From the NCBI RefSeq assembly GCF_011386835.1, contig NC_088797.1:90344264-90408263 (forward strand): a DNA stretch of 64,000 bases. Direction: 5' to 3'. Position numbers and translations under genes: made by a program. The DNA comes from Chrysemys picta bellii. Taxonomy: Eukaryota > Chordata > Testudines > Emydidae. Below, piece by piece: positions 23,590 to 36,563 of this stretch. The notes beneath the pieces are model-generated. The model saw only the letters and a program-made list of their open reading frames with translations, was not told the origin of the DNA and made no database searches. The number at the start of each line of letters is the position of its first letter. Position 1 is the stretch's first letter.

Positions 23590-24835
23590 GAAGATTTTGA
23601 AATTCATTTCCAATCAGTGCCCTAAGGAAGCATGGGTGGGCCAGAGTGAGCACAGGCAGAAATGAGGGTGTAAGAATTACTTTATAGCAACACTTACTTT
23701 ACAGTGTATTAATGCAGAAACTGAAAACATTTTAAAGTCTCCTGTACAATGAATTTTGATGATTATTCTGTAGTGTAATCTATTGCTTATAAGCATAATA
23801 GTGAGCTATATCAAGTTGTTATATTTCAGATTATGGAAACAGTCATAGTTGTTTTTTTGGCTTCAAGTTAGCGTAACATTTCTGGATTGTCAAATATAAG
23901 GAAGCAAGATATTCAAAAGTATACGTTTCTGAAACCCTGTCCTGTGTTGGATACAAAATGTGTTCTTAAAGCTGCTGGGGTTTTACAGAATGCTCGCTGT
24001 AAAGCTCCAGAACTTAAAAACCACTTCATTCTCTAATTCAAGTAACACCTTAGGAAACATACGCTTTGCAGTTTTTATGAAATGTATTCTGAAAAACTTG
24101 ATTAGCTGAACAACATCATGTTTGTTTCTAAAACAAAGAATACTAGTAGTTTCACTGAAACTGGCAGTTGTTGATAGTCCTGTGAATAGTGGAATTGTTC
24201 CTTAATGAGAGAATGATGTGGTTTTAATAGACTAACTTGTGCAACTACCGTATACTAAAATTTTCCCCACAGCTGAAGCTGAATATTTAAAATGTTGTCA
24301 TCTATTTCTTCTGCAAGACTATTCTCTTTTTAGCTGTTCTTTCTTCTGAAGAAAGAGATTTTTCAGAATCTGACACTCTCTACAGTCTTATTCTTCCAGT
24401 TTTTTACTCTTACATCAGCAGGATTAATGGTCTAGTGTAGGGCCCTGGACTAGTGTGAAGGAGACACCCATTCAGTTCCTGGCTCAGCTACAGACTTCCT
24501 GTATAACCTTGAGGTTAAAAATCTGTTAATGATTATAAGGTACTTAGAACCTATGGAAAAGAGTACCAGAGATAGATTGTCCTTTCTTTCCTAATGTTCT
24601 CTCTCTCTTTTTTTGAGTTTCCACAGGGTGCAAGTCAAGGTAGCATTTGGCCCAGTTGTATTCAGTGTTTAAAGGGATCTGAAAAAAGTGTGTGGGGGGG
24701 GTCTGTCATCTTCAGTTCATTTATCATCACATCTCCATGTCCCCCTGAGCTCCACCTATTCTGCCCCCACATCTGATCTGCCCCTATCAATTCTTCCCTC
24801 AGCCCCTCCATCAGTTCGGAGGTGAGGTCAGAGTG
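23590..24835. other. Sequence without recognised features
   Basis: No coding domain or repeat end was recognised. Confidence 0.4.
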
Positions 24836-24837
24836 AG

Positions 24838-25075
24838 GTCTGGTCTACACTGCTGACCTATATTGGTATAACTACATCATGCAGAAGTGTGAAAAATTTG
24901 CACCCCCGAGCAACGTAATTATACCAACCTAACCCACCGTGTAGACAGCGCTACGTCAGCGGGAGAGCTTCTCCCACCAACACAGCTTCTGCCTTTCGGG
25001 GAGATGGATTAACTGTGCCGACAGGAGAGCTCTCTTGCGTTAGCTTAGAGCATCTTCATTAAAGCACTACAGTGG
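24838..25075. mobile_element. MITE-like DNA transposon remnant
   Basis: It begins AGGTCTGGTCTACACTGCTG. The interior is GC-richer, with GTAGACAGCGCTACGTCAGC and GAGAGCTTCTCCCACC. It shares its terminus wording with the element at 22430-22731. No matching right end or target duplication is seen, so it is probably truncated. Confidence 0.5.
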
Positions 25076-25079
25076 CAAA

Positions 25080-26765
25080 ACACTGGCTGGTATTGTACAT
25101 TAATTTTTAAGTGTAGCATTGTCTTTAGAAAAATCCTCCCTTCCCCAAGTAGGTAAACTCATCAGAAATCAATCAGAATTGATAGGTTAGAATGATACAT
25201 GTAGAACGACTTGTGAAGGGCTATGCTTAAGGCTTGGAATTTCAGATTTTCAAAAAAGAGGTGAGCCCTGGATTAGTTTTTCTGCATCATATCTAGGGCC
25301 ATATTCTGTGGTCCATAATCAAGTTTTGTTTTGAAGACTGTAAAATTTGGACTTAAGTCTGAAGAAATTCCACTCTCGGGTCTTAGGTTTCTTTGCACCT
25401 TAAAGCCTTCAAAGCACTACCAAGCCTGAGACGCATATAGATTTTTCGACTGGGTGGAACAATGGGGTTGCAAGTGACTTTTATTCCTGCTTTTCATATT
25501 CAAATTAAAGAAGTTGGTCAAAAATGTTTTAAATAAATATAACCCCATATACTCAACCTGAAAGAGATCTGTGTGATACATATTTATATTTCATTTTGCA
25601 CAAGGGCAGAATAAAGCCCAAAAATTGCATTGCAAAGACAGAAACAGATAAAAGTAGTCTGGATCTCTTGAATAAAACTAAATTCCCAAGAAGGGAATTG
25701 CTCCCTTCTATAAACTCTGTTTTTCTCCTTTCGTCTTTGGATAAGTACCTATTAGAAGCAGGTGGCACTGTCCAATTATCAGCAGTTGGTACTACAGGTA
25801 AGAAATGAGAAATTTTGAGGGCTATTGAACACTATGGGGCAATTTTCATTAAGGTACATAGAGAATTAGCTATAGAACTGTCATTAATTTTAAATGGAGT
25901 CGAGCTGATGATCTCCTTCTGGAATTTTTCCTGGTGAATCATGAGAGTTATTTAGCACAGTTGCTTATGTAATAGACTTTGTTTTTAAGCAGAAGACTAA
26001 CAGCTACAGGAAGCAGCTGAGGTTAAAAAAAGCTCTCACCAGTACAAAAATGTGATACTGATTCTCCAAAGGATCACGTTAGACAATTAAATCATCTAGT
26101 TAAATTTAGTCTGATTCTAGTTAAGGTTAGGGACAATTTAGGCCAACTTGCCCTAAGACTAAAATAGGAAGGCAATTTTTTATTTAACCTGGCCAATTAA
26201 ACGGCTTTTATTAGACATAGATTTCAGATGTTTAAATAGTTAACATTTAATTTTGGAATTGGCTGGTATTGTACATTAATTTTCTTAAAGGAGACAATTT
26301 AAGTGATGATATATTCAGGCATACAATACTGGCAGAAAACAGGATAATAGAACTTATAAAGAAGCCCCACTCACACTGATATATTCGACTGATATGCTGC
26401 ACTTCTGCTCCCCATGAAAATTCTGGGGTATTTCAGTGTGGTGATATTATAGACCCCTTATAGATAATAGACATTATTACCTCATTTTCCAGATGTCTAT
26501 GTCATTCTCAAATTCTTCTTGGAGAGAAATAGGAGTTGGATCTACTTACACCAGAACTGAATGTGGTAATGAATCTGGACTCCGAGTCATGGGCCATATC
26601 TAAACTAGGGACAATTTTTAATATTTACCAACAGTGTTGGGATCCTTAGCATAAACAGTATGCCAGCTGTAGACAGCACTTTCAGTGCTGTCATCTAACC
26701 CTGCTGGGAACAAGTCCAGTCAGGCTGATACTGAAAACAGTGTTGGCCACTTATGGCCTTTCAAC
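25080..26765. other. Sequence without recognised features
   Basis: Only chance ORFs are present, and no repeat boundary was fixed. The phrase GGCTGGTATTGTACATTAATTTT occurs twice, near 25085 and near 26260, which may be pieces of one old repeat. Confidence 0.4.
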
Positions 26766-26780
26766 AAAAAATATCCCATT

Positions 26781-27866
26781 TAGAACTGGTTGAAATTTTC
26801 CCAACAGAACAGATTTCCATTGGAGAATGCTCATTGGATGGGATTTAACTGTTTTGTGGGAAGATGTCAAAACTTTGGAGGAAATCAGCATTATCTGCCA
26901 GCCTGCATGGTCCCCCAGTAGTGGATGGGCAGCTGCTTAGCTCCCAGGCTCCGTGGACAATCAGCTTCCTGGGCTACCCATGAGCCAGATGTGTGGCTTA
27001 CTGGCTGCTGGGCTGTCTCACTCCCCAGTTGCCTGCCTTCTGCCTAGAAGGTTGCTGGGAAGCTCCCTGGGCTGCCCAGGCCCTTCTGGGCGAGTAGGTA
27101 GGCTGCCCAGTTCCTAAGCTCCGTAGGCAGAGGGCTCTCCAGATCCTTAGACTACCTGGAAAAGCTCTGAGGCCTGTTCCCCAGCAGGCTGACTTCCTAT
27201 CTGTCTGGTTCTTTAGGCTGTCCACCTGATGGGTGGGATGGTGCATGGGCTGTCTGGCTCCCAGGCTTCATAGGTAGCCAGCAATCCAAGGAGTTGGGCT
27301 GCCTGCTTGGCAGGGAGAAGTGGCCTTCTGGGGAGCATATTTTATAGACTCATAGCTTGTAAGAACAGAAAGGACCACTGTGATCATGTAACACAGTTCA
27401 TAAGACTTCCCTGAATTAATTCCTGTTTGAACTAGCGCATACTTTTTAGAAAAACATCCAATTTTGATTTTAAAAATTTTTAGTGATGGAGAATCTACCA
27501 CGACCCCTGATAAGTTGTTCCAATAGTTAATTACCCACAGTGTAAAAAAAAATTGCATCTTATTTCTAGTTTAAATTTATCTAGCTTCAACTTCCAGCAA
27601 TTGGAACTTGTTACACTCTTGTCTGCTAGACAGAAGAGCCTTCTGTTATCAAATTCCTGTCCCAAAGTGTTCCAAGCCTTCTTGAAAATCAACATTAACA
27701 GTCCAGAAGCTATAGGAACATCCCAGTATTTCAAAATATTTCTGAATAATTTAAATCCTGTGAAAAATTTCAAGTTTTTTACTTTTCATTCTGATTCAGA
27801 ATGAGAAAAAAAAAACAAATTTTATAAAATTTTGCTCAAGGAAGTTCCATTTCCTGTCCAGCTCTA
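26781..27866. mobile_element. AT-rich hAT-type element split by a CR1
   Basis: The left end TAGAACTGGTTGAAATTTTCC (26781) and right end GTCCAGCTCTA (27866) are inverted counterparts. The flanks ATCCCATT (26773-26780) and ATCTCAAT (27867-27874) match at 6 of 8 positions, as expected for an old 8-bp duplication. Between them lie AT-rich ends, a GC-rich part with repeated CTGGGCTGCCC/GCTCCCAGGCT wording (26900-27330), and a minus-strand CR1 insertion (27340-27660). Confidence 0.55.
27340..27660 (-). mobile_element. CR1 LINE fragment
   Basis: It starts with a degraded CR1 tail (ACTCATAGCTTGTAAGAACAG, AAAGGACCACTGTGATCATG). It continues upstream on the minus strand through GATGGAGAATCTACCACG and TTCAACTTCCAGCAATTGG, matching the CR1 at 46597-47480 in the same order. 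It appears to be inserted in the surrounding AT-rich hAT. Confidence 0.75.
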
Positions 27867-27968
27867 ATCTCAATGTTGGAAACAGTGGTTCAGTTAAACT
27901 ACTGTTAACAATAGTGGAAAATTTTTAGCAAATTTCCATAGTGTAGTCAATGCTGTGTTAGTCTTAAT

Positions 27969-28092
27969 TAGGATGACCAGATGTCCCGATTTTATAGGGA
28001 CAGTCCCGATTTTGGGGTCTTTTTCTTATATAGGCTCCTATTACCCCCCACCCCCTGTCCTGATTTTTCACACTTGCTATCTGGTCACCCTA
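27969..28092. mobile_element. 124-bp hAT MITE
   Basis: GTCTTAAT flanks both sides (27961-27968, 28093-28100), a perfect 8-bp target duplication. The ends are TAGGATGACCAGATGTCCCG and CTGGTCACCCTA, inverted repeats that also terminate the 1.1-kb element at 50321-51416. It is the smallest complete element in the window and is non-coding. Confidence 0.88.
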
Positions 28093-28100
28093 GTCTTAAT

Positions 28101-30635
28101 GTTCATTTTATTCAGTGTTTTTTACTAGGATGGAAACAGTTTACCATTTCCTATTGGTGGCTGGCGTTATTATTCTGGATCATCTTTCATAAGGACAACC
28201 TATCAGTCAAAATGAGGTTTCTAGTCTACTGAGTATCTTGAATGGGAATGATTCTACCAGTGAGTTATCAGAGGAGCTTAAGTCATCTTGATGCTCTGTC
28301 ACTTAAAAGTAGAAAATTTGTGTTTGCCAAAGATTAGCTTGCAGGCTTCTTTTTAAAATCAATAAGAGTCTATTTCCATTTTTAGCCATGGAAGAAATAT
28401 ACCTTTTTGCTTTAAGGTTCTACTGCTAGGTTTGAATTCTCTTTCTTCTATTTATCTTCTTTGATCTTTCCTGAAATCATTTTTGATTTTTCTGTTGACA
28501 TGCCAACATATGGATGGATTTTGCCTCCTACTTTTTTTTAAAGGGCTGGATTTTACAATTGAATTCCCAAAGGATAAACATGACACAACTATCATTTGAA
28601 AGTATTAGTTTTTAACATCCCTTCCTCCCAATGCCCTTCATCCCAACCTTTACAAAAATGGCAAAATTACTTATCAGTTTATTTTCTTTTATTCTGTTTA
28701 TTATTTTTTAATTGAGTAATCTCTATTTAGTGCCTGGCTACTCCGATTTTCTTTTAGAATTTTTATAAAATTGCTACTATGAAGAATAATGTCTCTAGTC
28801 AGTGACAAATACAAATGGCTATCTATACAAAGCTAATAGGTCAGAGATTCCATCACAATTACTTATTAGAATGTGTAAAGTGCTTTGAAGGTGTAAGAGA
28901 AAATTGTAAGTGCTAAATATTATATCAAACTGGAAGTGGGTTCAAACAGTAATATATTTGACATGGGCCATTGCTCTGGAAATACCTAATCCAGATCCCA
29001 TTGAAATAAAGGGACTTCCCTTTGACTTTATGGGAGCTGGCTTGGGCCCTAAATAAGAGAAAAGTAATACACAGATGTTTGTTAAAATGTTTCTCTTTTC
29101 CTTTTGCTTTGACTTGGTCATAAGTTCCATTATTATGCACTCAATGGCTCTCTGCTTGTTTGGGGGTTCTTCCTCATGCACTACATTGGCCTGGTTGCCA
29201 TATTTGGCACCAGTGCCCTTGTTAGCCTTTCAGGCAAGGTTTTCACTTCCTGCCTTTAAGAAATTGGTGAGGTGGGGAGCGTGCCACTTTTCCCGGAGAG
29301 CCAGGTCAACAGAAGGCACTAATTTGTCACCTGATTCAGAGTCAGAGTGCAGGCTTTATAGGCTATTTTTCTGAGAGGTTTTTCCAGTGCTGGCTTGTGC
29401 AGACAGTTTAATTATCTAACATAGCAGTAAAGACATGCCTCTTTACAGAGGAACCTCACACACTCTTGTTCTGTGTAGGCCCATCTCAAAACAGTATACT
29501 AATTAAACATTGGCATTTCTTGACAGCATTTGCTGTTGCCCAGATTTGGAATTATGAATTTTAGCTTCAGAATCTGTTCATATTGGGGAAATGGCAATAA
29601 GAGCCAGTTGATATGGGAGCTGAATAAACTGTCAGGAAATATTAGAAGAGAAACTGCTCATTTCCTCCCACAGAGACTTTGATAACACATTTTTACGGGA
29701 TATTTCTAAAAGCTGAGTGGGGCAAATCAAAGTTACTTGGTAGCATCCAATGCTACAGGCAGCCTAGAGATAACTGGGTATACTTCCTCTTATGATATGT
29801 AAATTGTATTTGTTATATAAAAAGATCTAGCCAGTGACCTTTATGTTTTATTTGTTTGTTGTTTTGTTTTGAATATAGTAGAAGGTGACCAGTGGGAATT
29901 CCATGACATTATAGAACAACATTGCCCACAGCTTAAAATCTGTTCAAGAAAAGTAATATCACAATAAAAACAATAAAAAAAGCTGTATAATGTTTTGTTC
30001 CATTAGCATTACTGGATAAAAATGTGCTAGAAAGCCAGTGTAAACTCCCTAACACTTGACAGATGGTAGGATCTACTGGGATTATGTTACTACCAGTTAT
30101 TCCTTTCTGTATGATATGAAAATCAGTGAAAATGAGTAGTGTATAGAAAGGAAATGTATTCATTACATATTAACTATTTACTGCTGACACTGCTAAGGCC
30201 CAGGCCAATGCTCATTGGAGTCCTTGAGAACAAGAATCTTAAGAAAAATGCTATGATGTTTCAACTAACATTTTATAAATTCATTTTTAAATCAATATAT
30301 TAAAAAAATCTCATGCCTTCAAATGTAATCTGTAATAATTTATTTTTCCCAGAAAAAATGTTTCCTGAATACAGTATTGATGCACTCGGATTAGTCCATC
30401 TTGTTAAAACAAAAGTGAGCATCATTCTCCAGTAATGGGAACTAAAAGGTACATATGTACATATGACTGAGTTACACCACTCTTATATTTCTGTGACCTG
30501 AGTCTTTGTATGTTCTTCCATCCTCACTTGTCTATCATTTAAATTGTAAACTCGTAAGAGCATATCTTCTGTGTGTTTAGGGGGAAGTACCAAATATACT
30601 TTGTGGACCCTATGAAATAATAATAATTTCTGTGA
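28101..30635. other. AT-rich sequence without recognised features
   Basis: No coding domain or RNA gene was recognised. ORFs near 28925-29374 lie in antisense pairs and look like chance. Confidence 0.45.
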
Positions 30636-30644
30636 ATATCAGAA

Positions 30645-31450
30645 TTACCATTATTGGCTCAGACTAATAGTTCATTTAGTTCAGTATACTGTCTCTGAGA
30701 GTGGCAAAAATCAGATGCTTCAAAACTGTAAAACCCACATAATTGACAATTATGCCATGACATGTCTATGGGGGAATTTTCTTCTTAACCCATGTACTTA
30801 GTGGTTGACTTATATCCCTATATCCTTTTGTAATTGTTTTTGTCCTAGATAGCATAATGAGGATATTTTGTTCTTTTTGAAATTCTACTGCGTTCTTTAA
30901 CTTCTGTTGTAACTTGTGGCACCGAGTCCACAAATCAATAATGCTCTCTGTAAAAAAGTATTTCCTTTTATCAGTTGTAAATGGTGTTGCATTTTAATTT
31001 CATATTCTTGCATTATTATGAAAGCTAAATAAGAGTGGCTAATTGATTTTTATTAATCTGTTCTCTAAATTCAATAATCCTAATTTTTAGAAATATCTCC
31101 TCCTCTGGAAGGCCTCTAATAATTTTTGTCTTTTTTTTTTCTTTTCTCTGGACCTTTCTTTCTATTTCTGCTTTAGCCTTTTTTTATTTTATTTTTAAGA
31201 TGTGGGTGACCAGACTAAACACATTATGCCAGATGAGAATGTAAAGTCAATTCCTAAAATGGCATACTCTTTTTTTTTTTTTTTAAGACATACCCCCAGG
31301 ATTTTTCCTTTACTATTGTTTCAAGATATTTGTTTACTTCCCCTTTGAATTATCCCTCATAGACTATAATTCCAGATTTTTTTTTCCTGGATGCCTCTAG
31401 GGAATGGTGCATCCAAAATGTCCTGATTTCAAACAGTTTGTCCTACTGTA
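30645..31450 (-). mobile_element. Old L3/CR1-type LINE remnant
   Basis: The right-to-left (minus) order of wording matches this LINE. GGCTCAGACTAATAGTTCAT and CAGTATACTGTCTCTGA occur near the 3' end. GTGGCACCGAGTCCACAAAT, AGTATTTCCTTTTATCAG and CTCCTCTGGAAGGCC follow further along. A less decayed version of the first part lies at 47932-48100. No frame survives. Confidence 0.6.
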
Positions 31451-31479
31451 AGAACTTTGCTTAGTAGGAATTCTTTGAC

Positions 31480-33175
31480 TATCTGTGCCACATGTAAGGC
31501 TTGCAGGTGCTAGAGGCAGGACATTATTTCCTAGTAATATTCCAGTAAAATTTCTGGAATTTGGTCTGACTGAATCTATGGAACAGCACTTTTTGCAAGA
31601 TGTCTCTCACATACCTTTATTCAAGCTTTCCACTAACTGCAGGCCTGGGAATCTCCTGTCATTTATGGCTGCTATCCACTGTTATGGCTATGCTGAATGA
31701 CATTGCTGGGGAGATCGCAGGGGGGTGGTGGTGTTTCCTATTTTGATTAAGTTGGTATTTTTCTAACCTAAGTAAAATGTGCGAGGTACCATAGTGACTA
31801 GATTTTTTTTTTTAATAAAAACTTGTGATGACTCTATTTCAGAAAGAAAGCTCTAAGGGGCACACAAGCGCGTACTATCACCTGTGTGTCGTAAAACTGC
31901 AGCACTTGTAAATTCACACAGATTTCCCTTTTCAAAAATATTAGTAGCATTTCTAATTGTACAATTTACGTAATGCTATTTTATTCACAAAACAAATATA
32001 AAAGTCATAATGCCGCTAGCTATTGAAGATACTTGCAAGCATTTGGTCCCACAATTAGAGCTACAAGCAATGACAAACCCAGTATCACTGCAGGAAAATT
32101 ATTAGTATCCAATTCTAAAAGGACATTCATAATGACTTATGGCTTACTTACAGTGTATTTATATTACTAGTGTGATGCACCATGGAACTTTGAATAAATG
32201 TGGGTAGGTGTCACTGAGCTGTGCAGAATTCTGTTCAACATGAGGTTGATGGCATTAGCAACACAGACACCAAGGTTGAAATTTTAACAGGCTTCAATTT
32301 AATTTCATATAGAAGCAGACAAAATAGGCCATTGGAAAAATAATAGATTTTCAAAACTTGGACCAATGCCTCAGACTTTTGGGCAATATAGAACTTGTGA
32401 TAATGCCCCCTAAGGATGTAACAGGGCAATGAGATGGGCCACCCTGTAATACAAATGGACTATTTGATATGTGTCTTATTTGTTGTTTTGGCTTGTAATA
32501 TAATGAGAATAGTAAGTGTCTTTGCTGAACTCTTAAAAAGCAAACCAATCAAGGAAACCTTGAGGGGCCTGTAGAAGGACCAAAAACATCTGAAAAGAAT
32601 TGTCTGCTGTGAGGTGGGTGTGGGGACCAAAGTAACAGAACTCCACACATTGGGGCTCTGTATTCCCCATGATGGAAAAGGAGTGTTTTGAGACATGTTA
32701 TGGATAGGTCTGAGACATGAGTGAGTTTCTGCGCAGCATGGATTTATAGACCCAGAAACCAGTGTAGGGGAAGGATAACTAGGCCATATCTACTACTCTG
32801 CTCCATACACTGCTGCCTGGTTGTTGTGATGCTCCGAGTATTACTTCAGGCTATAGGTGCAGATGCCCCCAACTCCCCTCCAGCTTCTTTCCATTTCCCC
32901 TAGATAAAGCTCTTTATCTCCAGCACTGCCCATGGGCTCAGATTGGCACCACTAACTGTAAAAATTATGCAAACTTAATAAATCAGTAGATAGATGCCTG
33001 ACATGCTCATAGAATTAGGAGCTTTACCCAATGATGGGAAGATAATTAAAGAAGCCCCATGATAGGAGTTTTTGCTTTCAATTGTGAGAATGAGAGTTGT
33101 TAGGGTGGCTATGTGAGTTCTTACAATGAGATTTTAATAAAATACTTAGTTTTTTTGCTGATGCATGTATAACAT
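31480..33175. other. Sequence without recognised features
   Basis: No coding domain or repeat end was recognised. Confidence 0.4.
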
Positions 33176-33179
33176 AATT

Positions 33180-33430
33180 CAATGATCGAAAGTTGAAGCT
33201 AGACAAATTCAGACTGGAAATTAGGCGTAAATTTTCAACAGTGAAAGTAATCATTGAAGCAATTTACCAAGGCCATGGTGGAGTCTTTATCACTGATTTT
33301 TTATTCAAAATTTGATGTTTTTCTAAAAGATGTGCTGTAGGAATGATTTTCGGGAAGTTCTATGCAATGTGTTTTTCTGCAAGTCAGACTAGATAATAAC
33401 AATAGTCCCTTCTGGCCTTGGAATCTATGA
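33180..33430 (+). mobile_element. CR1 LINE fragment
   Basis: AGACAAATTCAGACTGGAAA, AATTTACCAAGGCCATGGTGG, AATTTGATGTTTTTC and the tail CAATAGTCCCTTCTGGCCTT follow the CR1 3' order on the plus strand. The frame is broken. Confidence 0.72.
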
Positions 33431-33816
33431 ATCTAACCACTTTGATCTGAAGATCTAAATATACATTTAAAATGGCCCCAATTCACTGTGCTGGCAGAAG
33501 CAAGTTTGCAGACCTTAGCTGAAAATCTGCCTGAAGTGCACACCTGTAACTGCTTCTTCTACAGGAAGGGCGGGGGAGCTGCAGAATAACCCAGGAAAGG
33601 GGGTGAGGGCAGGGCAAGATTAAGGTTTTGAGGGGCCTAAGGCTAATGGGAGGGAAGGGCTTAAGTATGAATTACAGATTGCAAAAAAAATTATGAAGTC
33701 ATCAAACATTTATCTACATACATATTTATATATTATTCATTTATGTAAAATTAACAAGTTTATTCTACTCTCACCACATGCAATTCAAACAGATACTTCT
33801 GAGTAAGAGGTAGCAC

Positions 33817-34171
33817 CAGTGGCGTAGCCAGGTGGAGGGAACAGAACAGGGGGAGCGGAAAAAAAAAGATGCCACCCGCTGCGGCGCTTTTACTGAAGGG
33901 GCGGCACCTCGGCGGCGGGACCTTCACTCGCTCCGTGGGTCTTTGGCGGCATTTTGGCGATGAAGCTTCAGTGCCCCCGAAGACACCCGGAGCTAGTGAA
34001 GGTCCCGCCGCCGAAGTACCGATGAAGACCTGGAGCGCCGCCCTGTCAGTAAAAGTGCCGCAGCGGGTGGCGCCTTCATTTCCCACTCCCAGGTGAGTAA
34101 AATTAAAAAGGCGCTACTTGTGCTCGGTGGGGGAGTGGCTGCTGCCCTGCTCCCTCCTAGCTACGCTACAG
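33817..34171. mobile_element. Nested non-autonomous hAT element
   Basis: GGTAGCAC is present at 33809-33816 and 34172-34179. The ends are CAGTGGCGTAGC and GCTACGCTACAG, near-inverse. The interior is GC-rich and itself folds: GTGCCACCCGCTGCGGCG-like wording near 33870 is answered by CGCAGCGGGTGGCGCC near 34060. Confidence 0.88.
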
Positions 34172-34689
34172 GGTAGCACGAGGGATACTATGCTGTCCTT
34201 CTCTTAGGCCTCCTTCCTCCTAGGTAGTGGAGTGCTCATCTGTATGAGGATGCACACTGCAACATTCCCCATCCTGCTCACCTCTTTCAAACTTGTGCTT
34301 CTACCTTCAGCTTTCCACACGGCACAGTGCAAAGCCAAGCCCTGCAGGTGTTTCCCTCAAGCTATGGACTGGACACCACATCCCTATCTCACTCTGACTG
34401 CAGTCTGGGAGGCAGCCAGCTTTTATGATGTAAAAGAAAACCACTCAGGTGTAAAATCCACTGAAGTAGAGGAAGTAGTAGTGGGAATATTGCATTGGGT
34501 GGCATTGTATTTTAGGCTGCCTTGCTCTGAAAGCTGCCTCCCAATGTTGTGCTGGCTGAGGACAATGAATTACTGTTTTCACATTGAACCAAATATTATT
34601 TGTGGGATGATACCCAGTTTGTGTAGTTAATCTCCAGTGATTTACCACATTCTGTCACCAAGCTCTTCCACAGTTAGAATAATAGATTA

Positions 34690-34785
34690 GAATCATAGGA
34701 CTGGAAGGGACCTTGAGAGATCATCTAGTCCGGTCCCCTGCACTCATGGCAGCCGCAGGACTAAGTATTATCTATTCTAGAATGT
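34690..34785 (-). mobile_element. CR1 LINE 3'-end fragment
   Basis: AATCATAGGACTGGAAGGGACCTTGAGAG followed by CATCTAGTCCGGTCCCCTGC is the minus-strand CR1 tail. It is short and 5'-truncated. Confidence 0.88.
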
Positions 34786-35274
34786 GTGATCAGCAGCTCT
34801 GACATGAAGTTTTTTAAGCATGAGTTCTGTGTGTGCCAGCCCCTATGGTTTGCATTTGTTTGTTTTAAGCTTTCAGTAAGAAAAAGGTAACAGCTAGAAA
34901 TGACACAGATCTTTAAATGGTTGCCCAGTTCAGTTATAATATTTAGTACTTCTGTACTATGTTAGCTCTTCAAAATCACTGTACAAATATTAAACAAACT
35001 TAATCTAAAGCCTTTCAGCTTTTGAATGACTAGGAGTTGACAAAACAGACCTATTCCATGTTGTGTTCTCTGCCCCCCTGAACAAAAAGAATTCACTGAA
35101 AATCAGCATCTTAAAGGAACTGTTAAGGATCTTTTTTTCCTGAAAGTGCTCAGAGTTTAGGGGAGGAAAGTGAATGCCTTTCCGCTTATACAAGGTGTGA
35201 AAAAAGCAGAAGGGACCAAAATCTATTCTTGTGCAAAAATCTGTTCTCCCTGAAGTCAATAAGGCTACACAAGT

Positions 35275-35435
35275 GGTGGGCAACCTGCAGTCCGTCAGGG
35301 TAATCTGCTGGCGGGCCACAAGACAGTGTTTACATTGAGCATCCTCAGGCACGGCCGCCCGCAGCTCCCAGTGACCACGGTTCATCATTCCCAGCCAATG
35401 GGAGCTGTGGGAAGCAGTGGCCAGCACGTCCCTGA
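35275..35435. repeat. Truncated hAT-like GC-rich fragment
   Basis: GTGGTGGGCAACCTGCAGTCC resembles a Charlie-like hAT start. GGGAGCTGTGGGAAGCAGTGGCCAGCACGTCC parallels wording in the elements at 45951-46588 and 60727-61044. No right end or target duplication was found. Confidence 0.5.
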
Positions 35436-36563
35436 AACTCAAAAGAAATCTAATGTGAGGTACTTTTATAATGTATTGAACTGTTAGAGAATCAGCAAAT
35501 GGACAGAATCTGCCTTTAGCTTATTCAGCCAGTCTTTCTATCATAGCCTGCTAACATGTGGATTTAAAATTCTTAAGGGAGAGGGGAGAGAGAAACCTAC
35601 AACATTGTGTGTTGAGCTTTCTTCAATGCTTTTGCAACCCCTTAAAAGTACAAAGATCATTGGCCTGTGGAACTAGGCTGAGCATAAGGAAAGAACTTGG
35701 TTGCTTGTGCATCCCAGTACAGAAAAATATATCAAAGAAAAAAATTTGATTTTTTTTATATTTAGTACAGTTCAATACAGTATTGAACAGAGTGCATCAT
35801 AAAACTGAAGCCCCTTACTGGAAGGTACTGTAAAAGTTAAAGTACTGGTATCCAGAATGGGATGTTTCGTTTTGTTTTTCCTACAAATGTGTGAGCATTC
35901 ATTCCTTATACATGGGAGGGGCAAATAGTTCTGGCTGAAGCTGAATAGAGTGTGTGTAGATTCTGTGCAAGATTCCCACCCTATCGCTCTGGTACTGCCT
36001 CTTCCCCCAGCCACCCCTTTGCCCTGCCCTCCCACAGGCACTCACCAGTTGTCCAGAAACAGGACCCAGCACACATAGAAAATGACGGTGATGGGCACTA
36101 GGACCCAGGAGGCAGCATCCTGGAGCTGCCTGCCAGCCTCAGCAGAGGAGAGGGACAGAGGGAGCCTCTTCCCTCCCTGACCGCAGAGGTCTGGAGAAAT
36201 CAGGGGTGGGGGACACTGGGGGACAATGCCTGCTCATACTACACCCACAGCTGGCAAGAGTTCCTGTGGTAACCAGATTTTTAGTGTCCAGTCACAAGTG
36301 TTAACCGGATACCTGGCAGTGTGTTCCTGCAGCGCCGGGAGAGGCAGCAGGTTGCCGGCTGGCTGCTGGCTGAGCTCCTTCCAAGCCACAGGGGGCTTCT
36401 TTGCCTTTCCTGCTGGCAGAAGTGCTCCAACAGGGCTACATGAGTAAGTTCGCTCCCCACCACCACCCGGCCGTGCCCCCTGCCTGACCGGTAGGGCCAA
36501 AATAATAGGAGGGCCTAAGGCTATAGGCTTATTAGCCTAATGGAATCCAGCCCTGGGTGAGGG

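Larger units (their letters stand above)
33610..36555. mobile_element. 2.9-kb hAT-type unit
   Basis: GGTGAGGG stands at 33602-33609 and 36556-36563, a perfect 8-bp target duplication. The ends are CAGGGCAAGATTAAGG and GGAATCCAGCCCTG, and GGGCCTAAGGCT lies a short way inside both. The interior has a nested hAT (33817-34171), a CR1 piece (34690-34785), a truncated hAT-like part (35275-35435) and a GC-rich segment (36050-36500). No transposase domain is recognised; the 132-residue frame at 34232-34630 is unassigned. Most of the length may be later insertions or captured DNA. Confidence 0.7.

Noticed and set aside
34232..34630. 132-residue ORF as a possible hAT transposase
   Set aside because: I could find no transposase or BED zinc-finger motif, and the composition is unlike known hAT proteins. 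Left unassigned.
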